Shown: one piece after another, positions 35,270-43,289 of the stretch
How the letters are laid out: the number at the start of each line of letters is the position of its first letter
How positions within the stretch are numbered: position 1 is the first letter of the stretch
NCBI GenBank assembly: GCA_003649205.1
Contig: QMRC01000015.1
Location: 1-43,584, forward strand
Length of the DNA: 43,584 nucleotides
Reading direction: 5' to 3'
Source: Thermoprotei archaeon
GTDB lineage: Archaea > Thermoproteota > Thermoprotei > Thermoproteales > B15-G16
Program-made: the position numbers and the translations under genes
Notes under the pieces: model-generated
The model's input: the letters and a program-made list of their open reading frames with translations, nothing else
Told to the model about the DNA's origin: nothing
Database searches by the model: none

Positions 35270-35323
35270 AGATGATGAGTAGCAGTCGGTCAGATAGGTG
35301 AAGAAAAGCTGTGCGCACTGACC
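35270..35323 (+). ncRNA. C/D box guide RNA candidate
   Basis: Plus strand: C box ATGATGA (35272-35278), 12-nt guide GTAGCAGTCGGT (35279-35290), degenerate D' CAGA (35291-35294), 3-nt spacer, C' GTGAAGA (35298-35304, one base off), 13-nt guide (35305-35317), D CTGA (35318-35321). It begins 12 bases after the stop of the winged-helix membrane protein gene, so it may be processed from that message's 3' end. Neither target was recognised. About 240 bases without visible features follow, up to the next gene. Confidence 0.55.
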
Positions 35324-35570
35324 TCTACACTACAGGTAAACTACAACCCCACAGAAAGTCTCAGGAAAAATATTACTAAACTTCAACCTTAGAGGAACAA
35401 AGTTAGGACTATAGAACTGAAGAATTAACAACGATGAAGAGAAAGATCAGGGGATAAAGAACTCAACAAGTAATTACTGCAACCTGTATCACCGAAGTAA
35501 TACAACCCTGAAACACACCTGCTACCAAGGAGCAGAACTCAAGCAATGAAGAAATAACCTAAAGTAACGA

Positions 35571-35945
35571 TCATAGATGTAGCAAGTACAGCTCAACCTT
35601 CTCCAACTCCTCCGTCCTTAAATTAACTCGATAACCAAGCTTCTCAAGCGCAGTAACACCAAGAAGAACATCAACACCCTCTGGTAACCTCAATCTCTCC
35701 CAAACCTCAATATCACCACCAGTAACCACATCAAACAACCAGATCTCACCAAGACCATACCTAACCTTAATCCTCCTACCATTAGGAAGTACACGCCACC
35801 TCTCATACCTAAACTCAATACCAGTACCTTCAACCACATCAGGTCTAGTAAGTAAGTCACCGTAGAAACCAGTATTGACAAGAGCCTTAACCACAACCTC
35901 ACCCCTAGGACCACGAACCTTAACATCAACTACAACACTACCCAT
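35571..35945 (-). CDS. Retropepsin-fold (clan AA) protein with Asn at the catalytic position
   Basis: About 124 aa from ATG 35945 (GTG 35972 is an upstream alternative). The fold is that of single-domain aspartic proteases: VDVKVRGPRGEVVVKALVNTGFYGDLL near the N-terminus and VDVLLGVTALEKLGYRVN at the C-terminus, where the family has DTG and LLG...L..LG. The catalytic triad reads NTG, not DTG, so ordinary aspartic proteolysis is unlikely. It is the first of three such genes within 4 kb, and closer to true clan AA proteases than the other two. The plus strand here is A/C-rich. Confidence 0.65.
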   Translation of the reverse strand: MGSVVVDVKVRGPRGEVVVKALVNTGFYGDLLTRPDVVEGTGIEFRYERWRVLPNGRRIKVRYGLGEIWLFDVVTGGDIEVWERLRLPEGVDVLLGVTALEKLGYRVNLRTEELEKVELYLLHL

Positions 35946-36111
35946 CAACAACACCCAACAACCATCCAACACAGGAACCTAAATAACGAACTCAAGAACC
36001 ATTGAGCAAGAATCAACAAACTGAAACATTTCTAAACTCGAGGTGCATGTCAGCATTACACAATGTAGCATATTTTCATCTTCGATCGACGTACATATAG
36101 TACAAGCAGAC

Positions 36112-36661
36112 CTAGCTCGAGTATACACGCCACATATGCAGGACACAGTAACGTAGATAACATGCGATGGCAACTACTAGAGATACCAACTCAGGTACTG
36201 CAGCACCCTTTGGAATAGACCAGGTAAAGTGTATAATCCACAACACAATAGCAAGTACAAGACCAGTAATGAGCGTTGTTGACCTATTCCTAAGAGCATT
36301 GTACATCACGAAGATCATTAGAGACAGGAAGACAGATAGAGACTACGAAGTGAGCAAAACCAAGCGAGATATTTAGCACAGCAACGAGCAGCAGAGATAT
36401 CGATACAAGCTGAAGGAGTATGGAGTTAGCTCTGTCAACACGTAGTAGATACAGCACAGAGTACAGAGATAGGAAGTATGCAGAGAGAGCAAGACAGGTA
36501 TTGAGGATTATAGATGGATAACCGAGATCACTGATTGCACTATCCAGTACACTCCACCTTGAGCACATAACCGCTAGAGAAGTTCCAAGGAAAGACATCA
36601 CCACTGGCATTACAGCGAAAATACACACCTTACTCTGCAACCTACACACCACACTATCCAC
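36112..36661 (-). pseudogene. DUF998-like membrane protein, frameshifted
   Basis: The first frame (36661 down to about 36330) encodes four hydrophobic segments and the family-like motif DSAISDLGYPSIILNTCLAL. After LGFAHFVVS it runs into a stop at 36290. A second frame takes over near 36340 with FLSLMIFVMYNALRNRSTTL, two more membrane segments (ITGLVLAIVLWIIHF and LVSLVVAIACYL) and the characteristic IPKGAAVPEL, ending at 36112. A single-base shift joins them into a six-helix protein of about 180 aa. It is either a recent pseudogene or a sequence error. Confidence 0.55.
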
Positions 36662-36795
36662 CAGTTGACAGACCTCAGAAATTTAACTCCTCTCCCACAA
36701 TTCACTACGTAGATCTTTCTCACGTAGGTACCTAGCGAACAGTCAATTAGTTTAATTGTGGTGATCCCTACAACACTACGTGAAGGTGGTTCACT

Positions 36796-36924
36796 ATGGT
36801 GAGTAAGGTAGGTAGGGAGGTACGCGTTATCGTTAGGTACGGTAGGTACGTAATCACCAAGAAAATTAGCATTGTCGTACCCGTTAGCGAGAGCGAGGTC
36901 AAGGAGCATGGGTGTAAGAGTTAG
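36796..36924 (+). CDS. 42-aa small protein upstream of the second retropepsin-fold gene
   Basis: A short frame, ATG 36796 to TAG 36922-36924, with a basic beta-rich look (EVRVIVRYGRYVITKKISIV). It overlaps the start of the next gene (ATG 36908) by 17 bases, an arrangement typical of coupled translation. Its size and position suggest a small partner or antitoxin-like peptide, but no family is recognised. Confidence 0.45.
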   Translation: MVSKVGREVRVIVRYGRYVITKKISIVVPVSESEVKEHGCKS

Positions 36925-37339
36925 ACTTAGAGTGAAGTTAGGTGATAGAGCTGTAGAGCTCATAGCTCTCGTCAGTAGTGGTGCTGAATCACCAATACCA
37001 CTCCTAGTACTAACTAAGGAAATAGGTCGTGAACTAGGTATATACCCACCACGGAATGCAGATACCTACGAAGCAAAACATGCATCAAGAAACTACACAT
37101 CAGCAGTCTTCGTGTGTAGAGATTTAGCAGAGATAGAGCTCGTAAATGGCGAGGAAGTACTGACAAGAGTTAGAGCATATGTAGGAGTCGACCCAACACT
37201 AGACGAGAGCATAGTGACAGATGCCCTCATAGATGAGTTAGGCATAGTCGTAATCAAGTATAGAGACGGTCTATGGAGACATAGTAGAGACCCATCAAAC
37301 AAAGTGAGAACAAGCGCTGCAGTGAGAACACAGTACTAA
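36908..37339 (+). CDS. Retropepsin-fold-like protein with Ser at the catalytic position
   Basis: A 143-aa protein from ATG 36908; a start at 36872 would lie inside the small upstream gene. It begins GVRVRLRVKLGDRAVELIALVSSGAES, where SSG stands at the DTG position, then VLTKEIGRELGIYPP, and ends DALIDELGIVVIKYRDGLWR plus a DPSNKVRTSA tail. The C-terminal pattern is shared with the gene at 38857, so the two are paralogues of an archaeal family whose members look like single-domain aspartic proteases without the Asp. Function unknown. Confidence 0.65.
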   Translation: MGVRVRLRVKLGDRAVELIALVSSGAESPIPLLVLTKEIGRELGIYPPRNADTYEAKHASRNYTSAVFVCRDLAEIELVNGEEVLTRVRAYVGVDPTLDESIVTDALIDELGIVVIKYRDGLWRHSRDPSNKVRTSAAVRTQY

Positions 37340-37399
37340 GCCCACAGGAAAACAACCTTCAGGAGGATAGGTCAACCTAGGTCCTACCTGCATTATTAC

Positions 37400-37815
37400 T
37401 TACTTCCCTTCTTCTTGAGTTCCTCTTCCGCCACTGTCCTAAGCATTTACACTAGCTTAATTACATCTCCTCTATAGCTATTGAATAGTTCTGAGCTTTG
37501 ATAAAGTTATGGCAGTAATTTGCCTTAGCCTTTCTGCTATTGCGAAGAGTTTTCCTAATTCTGGTTTCTTTAGTTCTTCAACTAGTTTCTCTACGTAGTG
37601 TTTCCAGTTTTAGTTCTCCAATAGCGTTGAGTAGTGCTGTAACTGCTCTCCAGTACTTCTCACTTGCTTGAACTAGATTCCCTTGTCTGTACCGTTTTTC
37701 ATCTCTTTGAGTAGTACTTCTAGTGGTGTATCTCAGTAACTACCCATCTCCTGTAGTAGCTTGTAGATTTTCTCACATAGTTGAAGTGTACGTGTAAGCA
37801 CAATTACTGATTAAC
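37400..37815 (-). pseudogene. PaREP1-like pseudogene
   Basis: No intact frame, but minus-strand fragments line up in order: LQLCEKIYKLLQEMGSY then a stop, PLEVLLKEMKNG, then after a shift near 37690 GNLVQASEKYWRAVTALLNA, then after a second shift near 37600 VEKLVEELKKPELGKLFAIAERL. The sequence G(D/N)LVQASEKYW..AV.ALL.A followed by a helical E..L..LF..AE.L segment is characteristic of crenarchaeal PaREP1-family proteins. At least two frameshifts and stops mark it as dead. Confidence 0.5.
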
Positions 37816-38323
37816 TAGTAGTCCATTGATGTAGTGTTGAGAATATTTAATTGAGGTTAATTGATATTGATTAAGTTAGATGTATTTTGGATTCCTGAGT
37901 TCTTATATCTTGAGGGAGGTGATGCAGTTAAGTCCGCTTCCATCTCTTCACTTGGCTGCAAATTACTCAAGATATCTCGTTAATATAGGATAGCCCTCAA
38001 ACTTCACACATTCGAAATCACTTTACTACTTAGGAGAGGTTTGGAGAAGTACTACTGAATTATGGTTTACGTAGTTTAAGTGATGGAGAATTACTGAAGT
38101 TAGTGTGAAGCAAGTTCATGAGGTATCAACTATCAGTGATGTACGTAGTACTATGGACCATGTAATGAGTAGATTCACGTCAATCTTCAGTGAGCTAGTG
38201 AGACTCCCTATATTGGGTACTGTACTGTCTAGTAGGTCTTGTGGGGTCTCTTCACGAAAGGTACTAAATCTACGTTACCTCTCAAGAACTTGAAAACTTA
38301 TTACCTTGCATTAACTACCTAAC

Positions 38324-38668
38324 GTGGTGAATCGGTTAATGGGGTTACTTGATAGGGAAGTGACGTTCTTAGGTATTACTATGGAACTTCGATACTGGAT
38401 ATTGGGGCTAATATTTCTTGCACTAGCGATCTTGGGTATTGTACTACGTGAACTATACTCATCTCCTATTGTTGATATCCTTTCAGCAACACTAACATTG
38501 GTGGGTACAGTACTCAGTGTCATGACGTGGATTACTGGTTCAACAAAGAAGCAGATAAGTACCTTAACGAGTAAAGTAGATGAACTTAGGTTAGATATCA
38601 TTAGTGAGTTAAGAGCCATGAGAAGAATTCTTGAGGAGATTAGAGACTTAACTAGGGGATCGAGATAA
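38324..38668 (+). CDS. Small membrane protein with coiled-coil tail
   Basis: A 114-aa protein (GTG 38324; ATG 38339 is an alternative). Two membrane helices, YWILGLIFLALAILGIVL and ILSATLTLVGTVLSVMTWI, are followed by a charged coiled coil (VDELRLDIISELRAMRRIL). Function unknown; small two-helix proteins with a cytoplasmic coiled coil are common in archaeal accessory regions. It is one of the few intact genes of the island. The stretch 37816-38323 upstream contains only broken frames. Confidence 0.55.
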   Translation: MVNRLMGLLDREVTFLGITMELRYWILGLIFLALAILGIVLRELYSSPIVDILSATLTLVGTVLSVMTWITGSTKKQISTLTSKVDELRLDIISELRAMRRILEEIRDLTRGSR

Positions 38669-38740
38669 ATCACATACCTCCATAGAAGGTATACCTTACT
38701 ACTTGGTACTTCATTAGATATTCAATGAGGAATCTAGAGC

Positions 38741-38851
38741 ATGTCTCGTAAGGTATCTGAAAGAGATTTGAGAATACTGAAGGAGTTTATCTCGAAGATA
38801 ATGCCTTACAAGAAGTTAGGTTACATGAAGAAGGTCATGGTTATTAGGTGA
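38741..38851 (+). CDS. 36-aa small protein upstream of the third retropepsin-fold gene
   Basis: ATG 38741 to TGA 38849-38851, a basic helical peptide (SERDLRILKEFISKIMPYKK). It ends 5 bases before the GTG start of the retropepsin-fold-like gene at 38857. The pairing of a very short gene with such a protein repeats the arrangement at 36796-37339, although the two short peptides are not similar. Confidence 0.4.
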   Translation: MSRKVSERDLRILKEFISKIMPYKKLGYMKKVMVIR

Positions 38852-38856
38852 TTTAG

Positions 38857-39252
38857 GTGGCTTGTAGGATTAGGGTCAGAATTAATATTGAGACTACAGC
38901 ACTCGTAAATAGTGGTTTTGAAACTGATACACCAGACATAGTTGTACCCCTCACCATAGCTGAGAAGCTGAATCTATGGCCTCCCAAATCATCAGTTAGT
39001 GCTGTACTCAATACTGGTGGTGAGGTTATTACTCCATACTACGAGAACTGTGGTGAGTTAGAGCTAGTTCTTGAGGATAGAGAACCCAAGAGGATTAGAG
39101 TAAACATAGTAGTTAATCCATACGTTGACGAGGTAGCTCTCAGTGATTACGTATCTAGCGAATTAGGTATCGTACTCTTAGACATCAAGAGAGGACTATG
39201 GAGATTAACAGATGATCCAGTAAATAAAGTTAGAGAGAGCGCTAGAACGTAG
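38857..39252 (+). CDS. Retropepsin-fold-like protein with Asn at the catalytic position
   Basis: A 131-aa protein from GTG 38857. It reads CRIRVRINIETTALVNSGFE, with NSG where aspartic proteases have D(T/S)G, then DIVVPLTIAEKLNLWPP, a middle beta-rich part, and ends with VSSELGIVLLDIKRGLWR and a DPVNKVRESA tail. It is paralogous to the gene at 36908 (same LGI...GLWR...DP.NKVR.SA ending). The VNSGFE and LWPP features appear to be family traits, so loss of Asp is probably ancestral rather than decay. About 290 bases with no visible feature follow. Confidence 0.68.
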   Translation: MACRIRVRINIETTALVNSGFETDTPDIVVPLTIAEKLNLWPPKSSVSAVLNTGGEVITPYYENCGELELVLEDREPKRIRVNIVVNPYVDEVALSDYVSSELGIVLLDIKRGLWRLTDDPVNKVRESART

Positions 39253-39547
39253 GAACTTCCTATCACAATAGGCACGTGGTAGTTCATCAGTATCACTACA
39301 TCCATGAATAGGAGCTAAGTTCAGAAGCAACGAGAGCAAAACCTATGAGAATAGATTGAGGGTAGATGGTACCTAAGTCAAGAGAACACGTAAGTAGTAT
39401 CAACAGAGTGACCTAGCTGAAGTAAAGTCACTAAATCACTACCTAATTTTCAATTACTTTCGATAAACCACTAACTCAAACTCAATTTAAGAGAAATCAT
39501 GTAGCGAGAGAATCTCTATAGCTAGGATCCCAGTAGAGAAGCTCAAT

Positions 39548-40160
39548 GTGCCCACTCAAGATGTTGAGGAGAAGATAATTGAGCTCTATAGACGAGGATA
39601 CTCACAGAGAGCAATTGAGAAATTACTGGGAATCAGTAGGAAGACCATTAGGAGAGTACTGTTAAGACACGGCGTAGAGATTCGAGTTCACTACAAGAAG
39701 CTAGATTGGAGTAAACGAGAAACCATAGCATACCTCCTCGGAGTACTTCTCGGAGATGGATATGTGAGAGAAGGAAGATAGAGCTAGAGGAAGCTACAGA
39801 GTTAGGAATCACAGTACGTAACAAAACGCTAGCTGACAAGTTTAAGCAAGCATTGGAAATCACCAGGTTAAAACCATACCTCAACTTATTACTATGCTAG
39901 GCAGGAGTATGCTCACGAGAACTTAGAAATCTCTTCCTTGAATTCAGAGAGAACTCATAGAAAATTCTCAAGTGATCACCTACGTTAATGAGAAGGGATA
40001 CACACTTGGCCAAAGAGCCCACGCACTACTTTCTCAAAGGAATGCAAAGGATTAGGCATAGCGACTGACCTAAGACCTCGAGAGTGGTAACTTTCTAACA
40101 CATAAAGTCTTGAGCTTTCTTCCAAGAACAGGACGTAAGGTACTTAATTAAACCTTACAC
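39548..40160 (+). pseudogene. Degraded HTH-LAGLIDADG homing endonuclease
   Basis: The intact first frame (77 aa, 39548-39781) has a helix-turn-helix (RRGYSQRAIEKLLGISRKTI) and the first LAGLIDADG motif (YLLGVLLGDGYV), then a stop. Past the stop the same frame continues with ELEEATELGITVRNKTLADK and ALEITRLKP, the typical segment between the two motifs, then another stop. After that only short scraps remain (LRNLFLEFREN). Multiple stops and shifts mark a decayed gene; it should be read with the intact LAGLIDADG-type gene 2.5 kb downstream. Confidence 0.65.
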
Positions 40161-40179
40161 ATTAAGCGAACACATTAAG
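40158..40179 (+). repeat. Direct repeat ACATTAAG x2 upstream of 40182 gene
   Basis: ACATTAAG occurs twice with a 13-base period immediately before the ATG at 40182, just downstream of a TATA-like TAATTAAAC (about 40144-40152). Its position between promoter and start codon makes it a candidate operator. Confidence 0.3.
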
Positions 40180-40181
40180 TA

Positions 40182-41315
40182 ATGTATGCTATGTATAGGC
40201 TTACGCCTAGGCATGTAAAGACAATGTTAAGTACCTTTTGTTGTCGGTTATGGGATTACGCACGTACCCACATCATGATATTGTCTATTGCTGTTTTACT
40301 GCTGCTTAGTCATTACTTAGTGCCTGATATTTATGTCTGGACAGCTCTATACATTCAAGTATATCTCGTGCTTGTGATGATTTTCATCGTTGTGATACTA
40401 CTTCATGCTATATATAGAGCATACCCCTACGAGCTTTGGCATGGAAAGTTGTTCCAGGTATTTTGTATTCCGCAAGTATTCTCACGTATGAAGCTCAGCT
40501 ACTTCGTGCTCACGTACATATTTGCCTCTGCATTGCTATTAATAGCACTTACTGGGAGACTAGAGCTAGGTCAGAAGGCAGTACTTGCTCAGATACCGTT
40601 CTCAGGTCTCTTGTTCACACTCCAAGAATGGTTCAAGTGGATAGGTTCAACAGGTGAAATCATCGTGACCAGTGCCAGGGATAAGGTCGTGAACGAAGAA
40701 GGTAAGATAGTTGTTGAAGCTGTTACAAGAGGTAATGTGTTGAAGAGAGCTAGAGCATCTATTCGAATGGAGGTCATTGACCATAATGGTAAAGCTCAAG
40801 AGCATCTCAACGATTTCCTCGTAGTAGGAGACTGTGATACATGTAAGCTTAAGAGAGAAAGAGAAGGAGCATGTGAGGAGTTCTCACTATGTGCTAAACG
40901 TGTTGTTGGTGAGTACGTCCCATGGTCTACACCTGAATACCCCATTACAAGATATATTCATAGGCATAAGGCTGAGGTTGGGTTTCCCTGGGTGTATACC
41001 GACTACTGTCACATAACCGATATTACACCTGGTGTTACAGCAAAGATCCTAATTGGGTACATAGATCGCAAGCATAGAGTACTGAAGATCTATAGTGAAT
41101 ATGGTGCACCGGGCCCCAAGTACGATCCATGCTGTAGACCATTAAGAACGTGCATAGACCTTAGGAAACTCTACAGCAAAAAAGCAAAGCTTAAGCTTAT
41201 CTTAACAATATCTGCAGAGAATGCTAAGTACCCTGTGAAAGTGGTACTTGAGGTAGAGCCACAGCAGGAAGGCAGTAATGCATACGTAAAGATAGTTGAC
41301 GTTGTACCTGCGTGA
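40182..41315 (+). CDS. Membrane protein with cysteine-rich extracytoplasmic-like domain
   Basis: A 377-aa protein of unknown family. The N-terminal third has about three membrane helices (IMILSIAVLLLLSHYLV; ALYIQVYLVLVMIFIVVILL; YFVLTYIFASALLLIAL). The rest is a soluble beta-rich domain with grouped cysteines: CDTCKLKREREGACEEFSLC, CHITD, and CCRPLRTC. These could form a metal site or disulfides. It starts at ATG 40182 (ATG three codons on is possible). It is intact within an otherwise decaying region, which suggests it is functional or recently acquired. Confidence 0.6.
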   Translation: MYAMYRLTPRHVKTMLSTFCCRLWDYARTHIMILSIAVLLLLSHYLVPDIYVWTALYIQVYLVLVMIFIVVILLHAIYRAYPYELWHGKLFQVFCIPQVFSRMKLSYFVLTYIFASALLLIALTGRLELGQKAVLAQIPFSGLLFTLQEWFKWIGSTGEIIVTSARDKVVNEEGKIVVEAVTRGNVLKRARASIRMEVIDHNGKAQEHLNDFLVVGDCDTCKLKREREGACEEFSLCAKRVVGEYVPWSTPEYPITRYIHRHKAEVGFPWVYTDYCHITDITPGVTAKILIGYIDRKHRVLKIYSEYGAPGPKYDPCCRPLRTCIDLRKLYSKKAKLKLILTISAENAKYPVKVVLEVEPQQEGSNAYVKIVDVVPA

Positions 41316-41617
41316 AGAGTAGTATCTCACCTCCATGCCAATAGTAGCTCAAGCCCTTTACAATGAGAGCTTACTCTAGCCACTATGCGGGGTATGTCGA
41401 TCTTGAAGTTTATGTCTCAGCATGTACCCCATTACTCAGGATGTAAGAAGACCTGGGAATACAGATCGTAGTTTTTCTCTTTACAAGGATGCAGCATACT
41501 CATGGCTTGGAAACATGACACATTAAGCATGAGGTTAGGTACGGCTTTAGCTTAGAACCCTTTGCCTTCGTTCAATAGAGTATAGCCGCATGCCATGAAT
41601 ACTCTCCCCTTCACTTC

Positions 41618-41671
41618 TGGTACCTACTCTAGGTACCACTATTTGGATAACAGATACCTAGAGTGGGTACC
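41618..41671. repeat. Inverted repeat with two alternative pairings
   Basis: TGGTACCTA-CTC-TAGGTACCA (41618-41638) is a perfect local palindrome. The segment 41619-41635 is also complementary, with one mismatch or G-U pair, to 41655-41671 (TACCTAGAGTGGGTACC), giving a 17-bp stem over a 19-base loop. The two pairings exclude each other. Confidence 0.7.
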
Positions 41672-41690
41672 TAGTATACCTCGATCGTGA

Positions 41691-41738
41691 GGTGTACCAA
41701 ATGGTGTACCATGTGGTGTACCATACGGTGCACCATAC
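41691..41738. repeat. Four 12-base tandem repeats
   Basis: GGTGTACCAAAT, GGTGTACCATGT, GGTGTACCATAC and GGTGCACCATAC in a row. Iteron-like array within the hairpin block. The reverse strand would read as Gly-Thr/Ala-Pro-x repeats, but no convincing gene covers it. Confidence 0.75.
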
Positions 41739-41786
41739 ATTGCTAAAGACTTATCTTTGAGTACAACATCACCTACTACAGATGAT

Positions 41787-41812
41787 CCCCAGTACCCTTT
41801 AGGGTACTGGGG
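41787..41812. repeat. Perfect 12-bp hairpin
   Basis: CCCCAGTACCCT and AGGGTACTGGGG are separated by TT. Very stable stem in DNA or RNA; no T-tract follows, so it is not an ordinary terminator. Confidence 0.8.
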
Positions 41813-41820
41813 TGATTCCC

Positions 41821-41883
41821 TGAGCGTAAGGCGATGAGGGGGAACTTCACCTACCCTAGGGATCTTGAGCGTAACGCAATGAG
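41821..41883. repeat. Direct repeat of an 18-base motif inside hairpin loops
   Basis: TGAGCGTAAGGCGATGAG (41821-41838) and TGAGCGTAACGCAATGAG (41866-41883), period 45, differ at two positions. The first is enclosed by TTCCC/GGGAA and the second sits in the loop of the 15-bp hairpin at 41845-41906, so a similar motif is presented twice in a looped context. Confidence 0.65.
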
Positions 41884-41906
41884 AGGATGAACTAGGGTAG
41901 GTGAAG
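41845..41906. repeat. Perfect 15-bp inverted repeat
   Basis: CTTCACCTACCCTAG (41845-41859) and CTAGGGTAGGTGAAG (41892-41906) are exact complements around a 32-base loop. No T-tract follows. Confidence 0.8.
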
Positions 41907-41932
41907 GAGAGGGGGTGGGGGACAAGGGACTT

Positions 41933-42001
41933 CACAGAAACAAACATTGAAAGAACGTGCTAGTAAATCCAGAACACCAACATAGAAACAAACATCGAAA
42001 G
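41933..42001. repeat. Two copies of a 21-base direct repeat
   Basis: CACAGAAACAAACATTGAAAG (41933-41953) and CATAGAAACAAACATCGAAAG (41981-42001) differ at two positions and are 48 bases apart. The ATTGAAAG ending is reminiscent of crenarchaeal CRISPR repeats, but two copies with a 27-base interval do not make an array. Confidence 0.55.
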
Positions 42002-42031
42002 GAGTAATGACCTTTAACTCCTGATGACAGA

Positions 42032-42097
42032 CCCTATCCGCTCCCCCCAACCTTACCCAGTAAGGAGCTGGTAAGGTGGGAAGGGGGGCGGATAGGG
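42032..42097 (+). promoter_or_regulatory. Long hairpin covering the start region of the 42099 gene
   Basis: Three stacked blocks pair: CCCTATCCG/CGGATAGGG, CCCCCC/GGGGGG and CCTTACC/GGTAAGG. The right arm ends directly at the ATG (42099), so the purine-rich stretch that would serve as ribosome site is inside the stem. CCTTAC can instead pair with a second GTAAGG at 42060-42065, a competing small hairpin. A translation-controlling switch is an inference. Confidence 0.6.
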
Positions 42098-42098
42098 G

Positions 42099-43289
42099 AT
42101 GAAAGAGGGGTCTTTTTGGATCCTCGAGTTTAGGGTGGGGTCTCCAGAATTTAAGGCTTTTCTAAAGTTCATAAAGGACCTCGATACGTTAGCTCTAGAA
42201 GAAGCTAAGAGGATCGATCTTCTCGATAGATTAAAACCAAGACAGCAACGTGAAGTACCTAGTCTAAAGGTTAGAATTGTAACTAATCAAGAGAAGACAC
42301 CACACTATAGATTCGGCCTCTTCCTTGGTGATGGGAAGAGAGCAGTATCGACAAGTTACGAAGCTAAGTATACGGTTTCACGACTTGGAAAGAAAATTGT
42401 CGTACTCTCATCATATCCACAACACGAAGTTAGATTTGGGATCTATAGAAAACTTAGTGGTGGATACACTGTACACTACAACATCACATCAATGATACTT
42501 AATGATAAAGGTGAGAGAAAGATACTACCTGAAGTCACTTGGTATCGAGATCTCAGAGCATCTCTCAAACATTATATCAACTACGTAATTGAATTGTTTA
42601 GACGAAGTAGTGGGGAAATACATGGAGTTCTCCAAGATCTAATACACATAGTAAGGCCAATAGTGAAGACAATATTTGAGTCAGATGATAACATGTATCA
42701 ATTCCTTGCAGGGCTACTTGACTCTGACGGTACAGTAATGAAATCACAGGTAATGCTCTGTATACCAGTAGACAGCGTTGAAGGAATAATCCTTGCACTA
42801 ATACTAGAAGTACTAGGTATACCATACAGTACAGGAGAAAAATCCGGAGAAACATACTTCATACTTCCACTAAGTTCAACAACTATAGTGCAACTGCTTA
42901 GAAAAACCATGAACTACATAGTGAACCCCATAAATAAGAGCAGACTTGAGAAGGAACTTCAAAGACAACATAGAGCACTGAAAATCCTAAACTTACAGGA
43001 CTTCTACAACTTCCTCATGAACGTAAAATTAGACAGCAGAGGAAAACTCGTCTACTACTGTGCCAAAAACACTCTTAAACGACAACTATTGGAAAGCCTA
43101 CTTAAACTACACGAAATCAAAGCAGATACCTCAGACGTCAAAAAGGTCAGAATAAGCTATAAAAGAAATCCACAAAACCTAGAGAAACTCGAGAAGTTGT
43201 ATCAAGACCTAGGACTAGAGATACCAGAAGCAATAAAGAAAGCAAAACAAACACTAACACAAAACAAAACGCTAAGAAATTCCAACTAA
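42099..43289 (+). CDS. LAGLIDADG-type homing endonuclease-like protein
   Basis: A 396-aa protein. A clear LAGLIDADG motif is QFLAGLLDSDGTV at 201-213, and a first, weaker copy is YRFGLFLGDGKRAV at 70-83. After the second motif come VMLCIPVDSVEGIILALILEVLGIPYS and FILPLSSTTIVQLLRKTM, the usual beta-beta-helix pattern, then a Lys/Gln-rich helical tail. It is free-standing, with no flanking host gene halves visible, so it may be intron-derived or a domesticated DNA-binding relative. A strong hairpin ends at its ATG. AT-rich non-coding DNA follows to 43400. Confidence 0.65.
   Translation: MKEGSFWILEFRVGSPEFKAFLKFIKDLDTLALEEAKRIDLLDRLKPRQQREVPSLKVRIVTNQEKTPHYRFGLFLGDGKRAVSTSYEAKYTVSRLGKKIVVLSSYPQHEVRFGIYRKLSGGYTVHYNITSMILNDKGERKILPEVTWYRDLRASLKHYINYVIELFRRSSGEIHGVLQDLIHIVRPIVKTIFESDDNMYQFLAGLLDSDGTVMKSQVMLCIPVDSVEGIILALILEVLGIPYSTGEKSGETYFILPLSSTTIVQLLRKTMNYIVNPINKSRLEKELQRQHRALKILNLQDFYNFLMNVKLDSRGKLVYYCAKNTLKRQLLESLLKLHEIKADTSDVKKVRISYKRNPQNLEKLEKLYQDLGLEIPEAIKKAKQTLTQNKTLRNSN

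Noticed and set aside
35979..36173. 64-aa minus-strand frame upstream of the first retropepsin-fold gene, as a third tiny partner gene
   Set aside because: It overlaps the DUF998-like remnant and its sequence (irregular, Cys/Thr-rich) does not look coding, so the small-partner pattern is claimed for only two of the three genes.
36872..36907. Upstream start of the second retropepsin-fold gene
   Set aside because: It would add residues encoded inside the 42-aa upstream gene; ATG 36908 begins at the family-like N-terminus.
38105..38293. 62-aa plus-strand frame
   Set aside because: No start context, motif or membrane pattern; it lies among broken frames and is probably a remnant.
41639..41947. 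102-aa minus-strand frame with Gly-Thr-Pro-x repeats
   Set aside because: The repeats come from the 12-base tandem array and the rest is hairpin DNA; there is no ribosome site or family resemblance.
41933..42001. CRISPR array
   Set aside because: Only two repeat copies with a 27-base interval, no further units, no leader and no cas genes in the window.
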